A stretch of 6,444 nt of DNA from an uncultured Clostridium sp. (GCA_900556345.1 USOM01000052.1:1-6444), one strand, 5' to 3'. Shown: positions 1 to 6,286, counted from the stretch's first letter. Notes: generated by a model not told the origin, from the letters alone. Numbers and translations are program-made.

Positions 1-379
1 CTCTAGCACATACATCTTTTATTGGTTCAATGTTTCTTTCATTAGAATTTTCTGTATAATTGTGTATCTTCTCCCAGCTTTCAATCATTTCTTTTATTTC
101 ATCTTTAGTTTTTCCCTCAAAATCTCCATACCCACGTTCTTCTAAGGCTTTATTATATATAATTTTACACTTTTTATCTTCGTTTACTATTTCGGCTGTT
201 TTTCTTGCTCTTTTTAGTGGCGAACAAAAAATTAAATCTATATTGCATTTATTTATTTCTTCTTTTGCTTTTCTTGCCTGTTCTATTCCTGTTTCATTTA
301 ATTCTATATCAGTCTTTCCTTGTGTCTTTTTTGCTAAATTCCAATCTGTTTGACCGTGTCTTATAACATATACTTTCAT
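1..379 (-). CDS. Histidine phosphatase family protein (phosphoglycerate mutase-like), 3' end outside window
   Basis: Partial gene: the first 126 codons are present and the reading frame is still open at the left edge. The N-terminus reads MKVYVIRHGQTDWN, the RHG signature of the histidine phosphatase superfamily, with His8 as the expected phospho-acceptor and Arg7 as a phosphate ligand. Further family blocks follow: ELNETGIEQA (about 26-35), the phosphate-binding CSPLKRARKTAEI (52-64), and LEERGYGDFEGK (79-90), which carries the conserved acidic residue and the G-x-x-EG element. These proteins are cytosolic phosphatases or mutases acting on small phosphorylated metabolites; the substrate cannot be read from this fragment. 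The start is set by a strong AAGGAGGT at 388-395, eight bases upstream of the ATG. The gene is divergent from the TPM-domain gene at 538. Superfamily assignment is firm; the precise enzyme (cofactor-dependent mutase, cobalamin-pathway phosphatase or broad phosphatase) is open. Confidence 0.93.
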   Translation of the reverse strand, partial: MKVYVIRHGQTDWNLAKKTQGKTDIELNETGIEQARKAKEEINKCNIDLIFCSPLKRARKTAEIVNEDKKCKIIYNKALEERGYGDFEGKTKDEIKEMIESWEKIHNYTENSNERNIEPIKDVCAR

Positions 380-411
380 TACACATTACCTCCTTCGTTA
401 ATTAGGGTTAA

Positions 412-440
412 AATATATCATATTTGTTTAAATTACACAA
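412..440 (-). promoter_or_regulatory. Sigma-A-type promoter for the histidine phosphatase gene
   Basis: On the minus strand TTGTGT (440-435) is followed after 17 bases by TATATT (417-412). Transcription would start near 405 and give a leader of about 25 bases with the AAGGAGGT ribosome binding site. The -35 box is weak. It lies back to back with the plus-strand promoter at 448-476. Confidence 0.5.
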
Positions 441-447
441 GTATATT

Positions 448-476
448 TTGACTTTTTATGTAAATTATATTATAAT
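448..476 (+). promoter_or_regulatory. Sigma-A-type promoter for the TPM-domain gene
   Basis: TTGACT (448-453), a 17-base spacer and a consensus TATAAT (471-476) form a near-ideal housekeeping promoter. The predicted start near 483 leaves a leader of about 55 bases before the ATG at 538. The ribosome binding site AAAGGAG is at 526-532, five bases from the ATG. Confidence 0.8.
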
Positions 477-537
477 ATAATTTATGTAAAATGCAGTATA
501 ATAATTCGATGGAAACTTTTTCCAGAAAGGAGATTTT

Positions 538-1710
538 ATGTGTTACAAAGAAAAAAGACGGTATTTAGTAACAACTCTTTTATGCATTTTAGTACTAATT
601 TCTACAAACTTTCAAACCAGCGTAGCAGCTCATATGCTACAGTACCCTTGTGTTTCGGATGAATCATCTATTATAAACAAAAGTGATTTATCAATAATTG
701 AAACATCGGAAGCAACTTTAAGACAATATGATATCTATTTATATGTTGAATTATCAACAGAAGGTGAATGTTTTCAATCCTCAACAGATATGTTAGCCTA
801 TAATTTATATAATGATATTTTTTCAGACAATCAAAAAGGAATAGTTATTGCTTATTCTTTTTATGAGCAGTTTGAAGGATATTATTCTATAAAATTAGGA
901 AATGACACATCTCTCGATGAATCACATATGAGGAATATTATATCAGACGGATTTAACAAATATGGAACTGAATCGGAGTGGATTACTTCTACTTATAAAG
1001 ATTTAGTTAAATATGTACATTCCGTAGAAACAAAGGAAATTAAAGCTGAGGAAAAAGAGCAACGTTTAATTGAACGTGAATCCAAACCTCGTACTTTCAA
1101 TCCTTTTTTTGCCACAGGGGCCATTTTCATTGTTATTATAATTGCAATTATTGCTACAATTAATCATTTAAAAAACAGAATAACAATAGAAAATCAAAAA
1201 GATGAAATATCAGATAAACAAAAGCAAATTGATGATATGAATGATGGTTTTATTGCTTTAAGTAATGCTTTACGCGTTATTTTGGATTTAGCCAAAAAGG
1301 AACAATCCCAAAGAGAAAGTCAATATGAACCTCTTCAAATTGAAGAAAAAGGAACTGATAGAATAGCACAAGAATTTTCTGGAAAGTATCAACAACTGCT
1401 AGATATTAAAGCTGAGGCTAGTAATTTTTATAAATTAAAAGATGCATTAGACGAATTCAATGCGCTGCCTCCAGAATCCCAATCATCAATTAGCATCGAT
1501 ATTTCAAAAATTGAAACCCTATACAAAAAAAGTGCAATTGAGTATTCAAAACAAATCGAAGATTTAATTCTTCTTAATTGCACACAGTACGAAAATACTC
1601 CTGATTATTTCAAGCACTTAGGTACTGAAATCGAAATTTGTACAAAAAAATCACCTGCCTATATTAAAGAACTTGTTTTTAATGACATTCTTAATAAAGT
1701 AAAACCTTAA
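538..1710 (+). CDS. TPM-domain membrane protein with signal peptide, one TM helix and helical cytoplasmic region
   Basis: The 390-residue product starts with a signal peptide (KEKRR, then a hydrophobic stretch about 10-22; likely cleavage after TSVAA, residue 31). Residues about 58-165 resemble the TPM fold (YgcG/TPM_phosphatase, PF04536): YDIYLYVEL strand, a helix, LYNDIFSDNQKGIVIAYSF (90-108), then YYSIKLG (115-121). A strong membrane helix follows at about 190-209, then a charged, Gln/Glu/Lys-rich region (210-300) typical of coiled coil and a helical C-terminus. The predicted topology is TPM domain outside, C-terminal half in the cytoplasm. TPM domains occur in poorly characterised envelope proteins, with phosphatase or photosystem-repair roles described for some; no enzymatic role is claimed here. 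It lacks the Gly/Ser-rich C-terminus common in TPM proteins. It has its own promoter, ends at a shared terminator and converges on the radical SAM operon. Topology is well supported, domain name moderately. Confidence 0.82.
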   Translation: MCYKEKRRYLVTTLLCILVLISTNFQTSVAAHMLQYPCVSDESSIINKSDLSIIETSEATLRQYDIYLYVELSTEGECFQSSTDMLAYNLYNDIFSDNQKGIVIAYSFYEQFEGYYSIKLGNDTSLDESHMRNIISDGFNKYGTESEWITSTYKDLVKYVHSVETKEIKAEEKEQRLIERESKPRTFNPFFATGAIFIVIIIAIIATINHLKNRITIENQKDEISDKQKQIDDMNDGFIALSNALRVILDLAKKEQSQRESQYEPLQIEEKGTDRIAQEFSGKYQQLLDIKAEASNFYKLKDALDEFNALPPESQSSISIDISKIETLYKKSAIEYSKQIEDLILLNCTQYENTPDYFKHLGTEIEICTKKSPAYIKELVFNDILNKVKP

Positions 1711-1719
1711 TATATGCAG

Positions 1720-1752
1720 CAAAACGGCCCTCGAAAATCGAGGGCCGTTTTG
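1720..1752. terminator. Bidirectional intrinsic terminator between convergent genes
   Basis: A perfect 15-bp inverted repeat (1720-1734 with 1738-1752) with a three-base AAA loop. The stem has a GC-rich core (CGGCCCTCGA) flanked by A4 on one side and T4 on the other, so a U tract ends the hairpin on either strand. It lies ten bases after the stop of the TPM gene and twenty bases beyond the stop of the convergent Cys-tail gene, as expected for a terminator serving both. Confidence 0.93.
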
Positions 1753-1771
1753 AAAATACACAATTACAAAA

Positions 1772-2704
1772 CTATTTAGATTCTTTTAAAACTTTATTTA
1801 GTGTTTTTACATCAACACTTCCTTTATAAAAGTCTTTTTGTGAACAGCCAGCTCTGCCTCCTCCCGCACATGCGCAGGCACAAGCACAAGAACTATGTGC
1901 ACAAGAGCTATGAGCACAACTCGAATAATAGTGTCCTCCACCAAATCCTGAGCCTCCGCCATAGTCATCAACTATTACTACCAAAATTCCTATAAAAACA
2001 ACAATCACAACAATAACTATCAATATTACTTCTCCAACTCCTATACCTGAATCGTCACTAGCTTGTTCGTCTTTTTTTACATTCCAAGCTTGTAAATCAT
2101 AATATACTTCTATTGGAAAATGTTCTCCTTCTTTAAGGCTTTCCTTCTGCCATTCAAGATAGCTTCCATTCATATTATATCCGCTACTTGCTGATTGAGC
2201 TTGATTCACATTCCATCTCAAAGTTAATTTGTCGATCTTCATACTATCAAACCAACCAGGAGTAAAGTTGTAACGTATCTGCTTTTCATCATCTAATATT
2301 CTATACATATAAGATTGATGAATTGAAAATGCCATATGAATATAGGCATCTTTATAATACTTGTCCTTCAACAAAATCTTAACATATGAGCCATCACTAT
2401 TGTGATAGTCATCTGTATACTCAATTTTTTCAATTGTTTCACGGCTTCTTGATTTTATTTCATCAACGTGCTTATTGGGTATACCAAAATCTACATATGT
2501 TAAAGGTTCACCATCATCTTCAACAACGTGCCATACCAGATCATACGAAATATCTAATGTTCCATCATTCCGGACATCAACAGTTATTGTATAATCTTTT
2601 AATTCATCTACAGGATTTGTTGCATTTACTTTTTCTGCTGAAAATGTAAATATCCCAACATACAAAATAACCAGTGTAAAGATTGCGTTTAAGATTTTTT
2701 TCAT
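1772..2704 (-). CDS. DUF2207-like membrane protein with Cys-rich repetitive tail; candidate radical SAM substrate
   Basis: The 310-residue product has a signal peptide (MKKILN, hydrophobic core about 7-21, likely cleavage after KVNA, residue 28). A beta-rich ectodomain follows (30-215), beginning DYTITVDVRNDGTLDISYDL, which resembles the N-terminal domain of DUF2207 membrane proteins. A single strong membrane helix spans about 223-245. After it come a Gly-rich hinge (249-258) and a tail with SSCAH, SSCAH, SSCACACACA, GGGRAGCS and KDFY (261-293). All seven cysteines (263, 268, 273, 275, 277, 279, 287) lie in this tail. Predicted topology puts the tail in the cytoplasm. The ATG is five bases after the stop of the radical SAM gene, and its ribosome binding site (AAGGGA, 2715-2720) lies inside that gene's last codons, so translation is probably coupled. 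Function is unknown; being the modified partner of the enzyme is inference. The DUF2207 match is by eye. Confidence 0.85.
   Translation of the reverse strand: MKKILNAIFTLVILYVGIFTFSAEKVNATNPVDELKDYTITVDVRNDGTLDISYDLVWHVVEDDGEPLTYVDFGIPNKHVDEIKSRSRETIEKIEYTDDYHNSDGSYVKILLKDKYYKDAYIHMAFSIHQSYMYRILDDEKQIRYNFTPGWFDSMKIDKLTLRWNVNQAQSASSGYNMNGSYLEWQKESLKEGEHFPIEVYYDLQAWNVKKDEQASDDSGIGVGEVILIVIVVIVVFIGILVVIVDDYGGGSGFGGGHYYSSCAHSSCAHSSCACACACAGGGRAGCSQKDFYKGSVDVKTLNKVLKESK
1841..1960 (-). repeat. Cys-rich tail repeat: SSCAH x2, (CA)4, GGGRAGCS
   Basis: Encodes residues 249-288 of the membrane protein. It contains a Gly-rich hinge, two SSCAH pentapeptides (261-270), SSCACACACA (271-280) and GGGRAGCS (281-288). 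The codons vary within the repeats (Ala as GCT, GCA, GCC and GCG; Cys as TGT and TGC; Ser as TCG, AGT, AGC and TCT). The pattern is therefore kept at protein level and is not a fresh DNA duplication. Confidence 0.9.
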
Positions 2705-2709
2705 ATCTT

Positions 2710-4101
2710 TTATTTCCCTTCATTTAAAACATTTCTAAATTGACAGTTTGAATTATTCTTTATAACTTGTTTCTTTATCTTTTTGGCCTTTCTAGAATCC
2801 CAAATTTCATCCCACTTAAGAGATAAAATATTGCCCAAAGATGCATTTTCACCCAACCAGCTTTGGCAAGGTACAACATTTCCATTAGGCGCAATTGCCA
2901 TATTTGAAATGCAAGCACCACAGCACGGAACCTCTAAATTCATATCCCTTAAGATACTTTCTGGAACCTGCCCTGGAGAAGTAAATGAAATTTCCATACC
3001 ACTTTCAGCGCAATATTCTGTTGCTTCTTTAAGAATTCGTATTAATCCTGCAGCTGTAAGCTCACTTTTTTCGCACTCTTCAGTTGTTGCATTTCCAGTT
3101 GGGATAACTCCTGAACAGGTTACATAAATTACACCTAATTCATATAAAAACTGCAAAGTAGAAACATAATCTTGATTGTTTGAAACAATAGGAGTATTAA
3201 TGCTTACATTTAATCCTGTTTCAATTGCATTTTTAATTCCTTCTACAGTCTTTTCCCATCCGCCTTCAATTCCAACTAATTCATTGTGAATCTCCGGATC
3301 TGAAGAATAGAATGTAATTTGAAGAGAATCAAGGTCCGCATCATAGAGATCTTGGCAATAACTTTTATCGGCAAGTTTTAACCCATTTGTATTCAAACGA
3401 GTCACAAATCTTCTTGCCATCGTTATTAATTCAACCAAATCCTCTCTTCTTGTTGGTTCTCCGCCTGTGAAGGTTACCTGTGACACATAAGCTTCATTCC
3501 AAAGCTTATTTAAAATATCATTCCAGTCGTTTGTAGTTAACTCTGGAACCTCTGCCTGTGTCTGACCAGCAGCATAGCAAATTTTGCATTTCTGGTTGCA
3601 ATTCCACTTGCCCTCCTTAGTCATCGCACTAACCATTAAATCCATTCTTAATGGTCCGGACATTTTGTCAGCATAATCTATTATAGACATACTAACATCG
3701 CTTTTTACTTCTTCGCCTTTGGCAATCGCAATCATTGTTCCCAGCATTTCATTAAGATCTGCTTTGAACCTTGCTTTAAAATGACATGGGTAAATTTTCT
3801 GCATCCTAATACAAACTTTTCTTACAATTTCTCTCAAATCGTTTTCAAGGATTTCCTTTCCTTCAAATTTGTTTACCTCTCTAATAAACATTGAAAGAAG
3901 TATTGTCCATGATGAATTTAATGTTATTAATCTCCATCCATTCAAAACGACAATCGCAGGCATTGCTCTTTTTCCTTTTCTTGCAGGAACTAAGTGAATT
4001 CTAACCGCTCCAGGTCCTTCCGGATTAAGTGTTGTACTTTCTACACACTTAATCCCATTTAAATACCGAAGTGCACGTTTGTTTCTGATTTTGTTTTTCA
4101 T
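2710..4101 (-). CDS. Radical SAM protein with SPASM/twitch-like C-terminus; candidate peptide/protein maturase
   Basis: The 463-residue product has the [4Fe-4S]/SAM motif CNQKCKIC (Cys168, Cys172, Cys175; CxxxCxxC), then TGGEP (212-216) and NTNG (237-240), as in the radical SAM core (about 160-345). The C-terminus has Cys393, Cys394, Cys397 and Cys412, with Cys397-x9-Gly-x4-Cys412 matching the first half of a SPASM domain, and a lone Cys453. The second half (CxxCx5CxxxC) is absent, so one auxiliary cluster is likely rather than two. The N-terminal 150 residues are extra to the core; about 45-105 (VVLNGWRLITLN, then two helices) resembles the PqqD-like peptide-recognition fold, a tentative call. 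Such enzymes modify peptides or proteins, often by thioether or other crosslinks. It has a strong AAGGAGGA (4111-4118) nine bases before the ATG and its own promoter. The gene downstream, five bases away, encodes the Cys-tail protein, its likely substrate. Radical SAM identity is firm; the chemistry is unknown. Confidence 0.93.
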   Translation of the reverse strand: MKNKIRNKRALRYLNGIKCVESTTLNPEGPGAVRIHLVPARKGKRAMPAIVVLNGWRLITLNSSWTILLSMFIREVNKFEGKEILENDLREIVRKVCIRMQKIYPCHFKARFKADLNEMLGTMIAIAKGEEVKSDVSMSIIDYADKMSGPLRMDLMVSAMTKEGKWNCNQKCKICYAAGQTQAEVPELTTNDWNDILNKLWNEAYVSQVTFTGGEPTRREDLVELITMARRFVTRLNTNGLKLADKSYCQDLYDADLDSLQITFYSSDPEIHNELVGIEGGWEKTVEGIKNAIETGLNVSINTPIVSNNQDYVSTLQFLYELGVIYVTCSGVIPTGNATTEECEKSELTAAGLIRILKEATEYCAESGMEISFTSPGQVPESILRDMNLEVPCCGACISNMAIAPNGNVVPCQSWLGENASLGNILSLKWDEIWDSRKAKKIKKQVIKNNSNCQFRNVLNEGK

Positions 4102-4143
4102 AATGAAAAATCCTCCTTATAATTTTTTCAATGTGCATTTTTT

Positions 4144-4191
4144 GAAAATACATTAAAATAAGCCAAATAAATCTGCTTTTATTGTATTTTC
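4144..4191 (-). promoter_or_regulatory. Long AT-rich hairpin in the leader of the radical SAM operon
   Basis: Arms 4144-4163 and 4175-4191 pair over 9 bp (GAAAATACA/TGTATTTTC). After one T-T mismatch they pair over 5 more, and after a 3-base bulge over a closing GC/GC, with an 11-base loop. It lies in the roughly 105-base untranslated leader between the predicted start site and the ribosome binding site. It lacks the GC-rich stem and U tract of an intrinsic terminator. It may act in mRNA stability or as an operator; no known riboswitch class is recognised. Confidence 0.5.
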
Positions 4192-4214
4192 TGATTGTTT
4201 ATAGTAACTTATAT

Positions 4215-4243
4215 ATTATACTATATTTACATAATTTATTCAA
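4215..4243 (-). promoter_or_regulatory. Sigma-A-type promoter for the radical SAM/Cys-tail operon
   Basis: On the minus strand TTGAAT (4243-4238) is followed after exactly 17 bases by TATAAT (4220-4215). The -35 box begins about 20 bases past the stop of the RNHCP gene. The two-gene operon can therefore be transcribed independently, although no terminator separates it from RNHCP and read-through is possible. Confidence 0.75.
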
Positions 4244-4262
4244 GTATATTTACACACACTCC

Positions 4263-4577
4263 TTATACTTCGTGTTTTTTACTAAGCTCTATAATCAAAC
4301 TCATATCATCATCTTCAGCTGCCTTATTTTTCCTAATTGCTCCACATTTCTTGCACTTAAAAATAATAACATATCCTTTTTTATTACTAATTTCTAACCC
4401 TATAGGTTCCAAATCTCCGTGACAATTTTCTTCTCTATCCCCTGGATTTATATCAACGTGTTTTGAGTGTAAACAATATGGGCAATGATTTCTGCAAGAA
4501 TACCCAAGCTTTGGCACTTTTCTTCCACAATTTTCGCATATAAACTCTTCATCAATTACTGTAAAATTTCTTGGCAT
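4263..4577 (-). CDS. RNHCP domain-containing protein
   Basis: The 104-residue product matches the RNHCP family (PF12647), a short zinc-ribbon-like protein of unknown function. It begins MPRNFTVIDEEFICENCG, with Cys14-x2-Cys17, the name-giving RNHCP at 29-33 followed by Cys35, then NPGDREENCHG (44-54) and a second Cys75-x2-Cys78 pair near the end. The paired cysteines suggest one or two metal sites. The start at 4577 is chosen because AAAGGA (4585-4590) lies seven bases upstream and the protein starts at the family's usual N-terminus. An in-frame ATG at 4643 would add 22 residues coded by the palindrome at 4594-4644 and has no ribosome binding site. No separate promoter is seen; it is probably cotranscribed with the kinase gene upstream. 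No functional link to the radical SAM operon is evident. Confidence 0.92.
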   Translation of the reverse strand: MPRNFTVIDEEFICENCGRKVPKLGYSCRNHCPYCLHSKHVDINPGDREENCHGDLEPIGLEISNKKGYVIIFKCKKCGAIRKNKAAEDDDMSLIIELSKKHEV

Positions 4578-4584
4578 AATCTTT

Positions 4585-4590
4585 TCCTTT
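4585..4590 (-). promoter_or_regulatory. Ribosome binding site that fixes the RNHCP start
   Basis: AAAGGA on the minus strand, seven bases before the ATG at 4577-4575. It supports the 104-residue form over the longer in-frame form starting at 4643. Confidence 0.75.
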
Positions 4591-4593
4591 CTT

Positions 4594-4644
4594 TTTGAAA
4601 TGGGGACGGTTCCTTTTTCAAAAAAGAACCGTCCCAAATTCAAA
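4594..4644. repeat. REP-like palindrome (GGGACGGTTC ... GAACCGTCCC)
   Basis: The core is a perfect 10-bp stem (4603-4612 with 4626-4635). A 4-bp T/A inner stem (4614-4617 with 4621-4624) continues it after one mismatch, and an outer arm TTTGAA/TTCAAA (4594-4599 with 4639-4644) extends it. It starts one base past the kinase stop and ends just before the RNHCP ribosome binding site. No T run follows on either strand, so it is not a standard terminator. GGGACGGTTC palindromes are, from memory, dispersed between genes in many Clostridia, in places near IS200-like/RAYT transposases. Confidence 0.8.
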
Positions 4645-4645
4645 A

Positions 4646-6286
4646 TTAATACTCAAAATATCCTCCACCTAAGAATTCTTTAAGCAATGAATTAGCTGGT
4701 ATATATTCTGAAGGTATTGGTTCAAAATATTTTAATATATTTATTAATCTAACCGCTTCTGCGTGTTCTCTCTTATCTGTTGTTATAGCTTGTAATAAAG
4801 GTAAAGCAATATTTTTAAGTGCTGCTATTTCATAAATTAAAGATGTATTAAACATACTATCTGCTGTTTCTTGGTATGGGAAAATGTTAACTCTTTCTCC
4901 CCTATTTACTTTTGGCCAAGAATCTAAAGTATGTTCTGCACTATAATTTCTAAATTGATAGTCTCTTACAATTCTTCTTATCAATCTTGAATCTGTTGTT
5001 GAAATCCTATTTAATCTGTCCATATTTAATACTGTTAAATCACTAATATAAACCTTATATTTATTTTCTTTTGGTATTTGTGATGTTAATTTATCATTTA
5101 AACAATGAATTCCTTCTATAACTAGAATTTCATCTTCTGCCAAATGCATTGTTTTTCCTTTATATCTTTTTGTTCCAACAGAAAAATCAAATTCAGGACA
5201 TTCTATTGTTTCTCCATTTAATAAAGCTGTTAGATGATTATTAAATAGTTCTAAATCAATTGCTTCTATATTCTCAAAATCATATTCTCCATTTTCATCT
5301 CTTGGAGTGTCTGGTCTTTCTACAAAATAATTGTCAACTGAAATTGTAATTGGTTTTAAACCATTTATTTTTAGTTGCAAACCTAATCTTTGTGCAAATG
5401 TTGTTTTTCCTGATGATGATGGACCTGCAATTAGAACCATTTTTACATTTTTTCTTTCAGCTATTTTATCAGCTATTTGAGCTATTTTCTTTTCATGTAA
5501 GGCTTCTTCTAACATTATTAGATTTTTTATATTTCCGTGTTTTATTATGTTGTTTAATTTATAAATTGTTGTTACATCTAATATTTTATGTATATCATTA
5601 TATTCATCTAATGCCCAATGTAATTTTTTTGTTTCTTGGTATGGTGGCAAAGTATTTGGATTGCTACTGCTTGGGTATCTTAATAAAAATCCATCATCAT
5701 ATTGAACCAAGTCAAAAATCTTTGTAATTCCTGTACTTATTGCAATATCTTCATATATGTAATTATAGTAATCCTCACAATAATACATATTTATATCTTC
5801 ATTATTTTCTAAATCTAACTGCAATCTTCCTCTTGATGAATCTTCTTTTGCATAAAGCTCTTCCGCTTCTTTTCTTGTTAATTTCTTTTGAATTATAGGT
5901 AAGTTTTCTGCTATAATTTTTCTCATTTCATTTTCTACATTTGTTAAAATCTCTGTTGTAACTTCCATATTATCTATTGAACAAAACATTGAATATGCAA
6001 GTTGATAATTTACTCTTATTTTCGCCTCTTTATATAATTTATCAAATGCCTTTGCCATTATATAAATAAGTGTTCTTCTATATATTTTCATACCACCTTG
6101 TGTTGCAATATTTACAAGTGATACAGTTCCATCTTCTTCTAGAACATAATCTAACCTTTTATATTCATTATTATATTTTGCTCCAATAATTGGAATTTCA
6201 CTTTTTTCGATTTCTTCTTTAAATGCTTCTTTTATGCTAGTATTTTTTGAAATTTCTCTTTCTTGTGAATTGTATATTATTTTCAT
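4646..6286 (-). CDS. Nucleoside kinase (uridine kinase-like) with N-terminal TGS and ThrRS-like domains
   Basis: The 546-residue product has three parts. Residues 1-61 look like a TGS domain (MKIIYNSQEREISKNTSIKEA, then GAKYNNE and the DG turn). Residues about 65-215 align with the second additional domain of threonyl-tRNA synthetase, but the zinc-type HxxxH is replaced by Arg71 and Tyr75 (RTLIY). Residues about 280-500 form a PRK/uridine kinase P-loop domain: Walker A GPSSSGKT (288-295), DNYF (318-321) at the substrate-binding position, VIEGIHCLND (389-398) as the Walker B-like segment, and RLIRRIVRD (434-442) in the lid region. This fusion is a recognised Firmicutes family annotated as nucleoside or uridine kinase; a phosphorylation role in pyrimidine salvage is expected but the substrate is unproven. 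The ATG has AAAGGA (6299-6304) twelve bases upstream, a longish spacing, and a promoter at 6334-6362. RNHCP follows after the palindrome. Confidence 0.94.
   Translation of the reverse strand: MKIIYNSQEREISKNTSIKEAFKEEIEKSEIPIIGAKYNNEYKRLDYVLEEDGTVSLVNIATQGGMKIYRRTLIYIMAKAFDKLYKEAKIRVNYQLAYSMFCSIDNMEVTTEILTNVENEMRKIIAENLPIIQKKLTRKEAEELYAKEDSSRGRLQLDLENNEDINMYYCEDYYNYIYEDIAISTGITKIFDLVQYDDGFLLRYPSSSNPNTLPPYQETKKLHWALDEYNDIHKILDVTTIYKLNNIIKHGNIKNLIMLEEALHEKKIAQIADKIAERKNVKMVLIAGPSSSGKTTFAQRLGLQLKINGLKPITISVDNYFVERPDTPRDENGEYDFENIEAIDLELFNNHLTALLNGETIECPEFDFSVGTKRYKGKTMHLAEDEILVIEGIHCLNDKLTSQIPKENKYKVYISDLTVLNMDRLNRISTTDSRLIRRIVRDYQFRNYSAEHTLDSWPKVNRGERVNIFPYQETADSMFNTSLIYEIAALKNIALPLLQAITTDKREHAEAVRLINILKYFEPIPSEYIPANSLLKEFLGGGYFEY

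Noticed and set aside
60..353. Plus-strand open frame of 97 codons
   Set aside because: Antisense to the histidine phosphatase, whose motifs and ribosome binding site are clear; no ribosome binding site of its own.
511..523. Small GGAAA/TTTCC hairpin just before the TPM ribosome binding site
   Set aside because: Only 5 bp with a 3-base loop and expected by chance in AT-rich sequence; no support for a regulatory role.
1801..1995. Plus-strand open frame rich in His and Leu
   Set aside because: Antisense image of the Cys/Ala/Ser repeat tail; composition follows from the repeat.
2386..3127. Two further plus-strand open frames (2386-2649 and 2783-3127)
   Set aside because: Antisense to the Cys-tail and radical SAM genes, with no ribosome binding sites or recognisable domains.
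4182..4422. Overlapping plus-strand open frames rich in Ile/Tyr/Phe
   Set aside because: They cover the AT-rich promoter region and the antisense of RNHCP; hydrophobic content reflects base composition.
4578..4643. 22-residue N-terminal extension of RNHCP
   Set aside because: It translates the palindrome, has no ribosome binding site, and the family N-terminus begins at the ATG at 4577.
4594..4644. Palindrome as an intrinsic terminator after the kinase gene
   Set aside because: No T tract follows the stem on either strand, unlike the hairpin at 1720-1752.
5350..5727. Plus-strand open frame of 125 codons
   Set aside because: Antisense to the kinase P-loop region, Leu/Phe-rich as expected for the shadow of an AT-rich gene.
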